NCBI GenBank assembly: GCA_047612485.1
Contig: JBLGAT010000004.1
Location: 8,980 to 72,979 of the forward strand
DNA from: Sediminicola sp047612485
GTDB taxonomy: Bacteria > Bacteroidota > Bacteroidia > Flavobacteriales > Flavobacteriaceae
Length of the DNA: 64,000 nucleotides
Direction of reading: 5' to 3'
Made by a program: the position numbers and the translations under genes. Under the pieces are notes generated by a model. The model saw only the letters and a program-made list of their open reading frames with translations, was not told where the DNA came from and did not search any database. Of the stretch, positions 63,192-64,000 are shown in pieces. Numbering within the stretch: the first letter of the stretch is position 1; every line of letters begins with the position of its first letter.

Positions 63192-64000
63192 ATGTTTTCT
63201 CAAATCCCAGTCCTGTCTTGTTCCCTATTCATTGCAACACTTATTTCATGTTCAAGTGAGAGTTTTGAAATCACAGAAGAACTTCAGGTCGAAGAATATG
63301 ATAATGAACTCTTACATGGGAATGGTGGGTTTTATGCCACTAGAAACAAACAAGGGGATCACGATGATAGGATCTGGATGGGAGACAATGCTTGGTTGCT
63401 CATTGCATTGAACAACTACCACGAAGCAACTGGCTCAAATAAATACGATCGCTTGTCACAAGAGCTGGAACTTTGGTTACGATCCTTACAAGATGAAGAT
63501 GGAGGCCTGTTCGGCGGACAAAATGAGGACGGAACAACTATTCATAAAGTTACTGAGGGTATTGTTACGGCATTCAACGCGGTAATAGGGTATGACGATT
63601 TTCATAAGAACATACTTCTCTATCTTAAAAATGAACGTTGGGATTCCAATGAGCAGTTATTGGTGGCCTGGCCAGAGAATCCCACTTACAAATATGCTTT
63701 GGACCTACATTCTCTGGGATTCAATATCCTTGAAAATTTTCCTACTACAGTCCTGTACGCAGCAGATAGGTTTAAAAACACTCAAACCTCTACGTTGACC
63801 GGGGAAGATATCATAGGATATTGCTTTGATGAAGACCAAGATGTGATTTGGCTGGAAGGAACAGCACAAATGGCAGTAGCATTCCAGAATGCAGGCTTGG
63901 AAAGTGACTCAAATTTCCTGCTGGAACAATTGGAAAAAACATTCATTAAGAGTACTGCCTTGATAAATGCCAAAGGAATTCCCTACACTTCTAATTTTGG
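63192..64000 (+). CDS. Lipoprotein with alpha/alpha-barrel (six-hairpin) fold, partial at window end
   Basis: 269 codons are visible and the frame is still open at 64000. The signal peptide ends in a lipobox TLISC (Cys20). Repeated helix pairs such as IWMGDNAWLLIALNNYHEAT, LWLRSLQDEDGGLFGG and VTEGIVTAFNAVIGYDDF resemble six-hairpin glycosidase-type proteins that act on sugars. No catalytic residues can be assigned from this part. It is divergent from ndh with 172 bases between. Confidence 0.7.
   Translation, partial: MFSQIPVLSCSLFIATLISCSSESFEITEELQVEEYDNELLHGNGGFYATRNKQGDHDDRIWMGDNAWLLIALNNYHEATGSNKYDRLSQELELWLRSLQDEDGGLFGGQNEDGTTIHKVTEGIVTAFNAVIGYDDFHKNILLYLKNERWDSNEQLLVAWPENPTYKYALDLHSLGFNILENFPTTVLYAADRFKNTQTSTLTGEDIIGYCFDEDQDVIWLEGTAQMAVAFQNAGLESDSNFLLEQLEKTFIKSTALINAKGIPYTSNF

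Noticed and set aside
1..64000. tRNA, rRNA, CRISPR, transposase or integrase genes
   Set aside because: None could be recognised on either strand by reading.

Overview
This window looks like a marine-type Flavobacteriaceae chromosome (Bacteroidota). The signs are a SusC/SusD pair, many lipoproteins with a short lipobox, a mevalonate-pathway block, the Bacteroidota form of the arginine pathway (an N-succinylornithine-type transcarbamylase in place of ordinary ArgF), the long form of urocanase, and -7 promoter boxes of the Bacteroidota type TAnnTTTG. I see no tRNA, rRNA, CRISPR array, insertion sequence, integrase or phage gene. The genus cannot be fixed from the sequence alone.

Layout. (1) 68-5373: a membrane polyferredoxin, two GT2 glycosyltransferases and a GT-C mannosyltransferase-like protein. 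(2) 5380-15345: a long arginine/proline operon, GNAT-argG-argC-proC-argD-proB-argF'-argB-argE-argH. It is preceded by a strong promoter and a 27-codon leader peptide ending Thr-Arg-Leu-Arg-Pro-stop, and it ends at a clear terminator; proA is absent. (3) 15364-20264, minus strand: an RsuA/RluB pseudouridine synthase, then a nitrilase, a UbiA prenyltransferase, mevalonate kinase and diphosphomevalonate decarboxylase. (4) 20358-23544: TspO, a HI0933/BaiN flavoprotein, a glycerophosphodiester phosphodiesterase lipoprotein and a small membrane protein. (5) 23641-31812, minus strand: an alpha-glucan module of a lipoprotein alpha-amylase, a neopullulanase-like GH13 whose signal peptide appears frameshifted, a GH65 maltose phosphorylase, beta-phosphoglucomutase and a LacI regulator. 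(6) 32192-36948, divergent: SusC and SusD with a rich regulatory region. (7) 37175-49377: an operon of three tandem lipoproteins of about 1,100 residues, each with exactly 7 + 7 calcium-type FG-GAP/VCBS motifs around a central ASPIC/UnbV domain, then a vanadium haloperoxidase/PAP2-fold lipoprotein and a GyrI-like protein. This is the most striking and least understood system here. (8) 49400-52898, minus strand: blaI, a BlaR1-type M56 receptor with a duplicated TonB C-terminal domain and a TPR protein, behind twin palindromic operators. (9) 52986-61445: a DUF456 protein, LysR, hutHIUG and, convergent, a homogentisate dioxygenase-type protein. (10) 61571-64000: a probable independent small RNA, a type II NADH dehydrogenase and the start of a lipoprotein cut by the window end.

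How it fits together. Regions 5 and 6 look like a polysaccharide-utilisation locus: surface amylase, outer-membrane SusCD uptake, periplasmic or cytoplasmic GH13, then maltose phosphorolysis to glucose-1-phosphate and its conversion to glucose-6-phosphate. The usual SusE/SusF proteins and a maltose permease are not next to it. In the SusE/F position sit the twin-propeller lipoproteins and the haloperoxidase-like enzyme, so the SusCD pair may serve a different substrate from the neighbouring amylases. The histidine operon breaks histidine down to glutamate and formamide, under a divergent LysR regulator.
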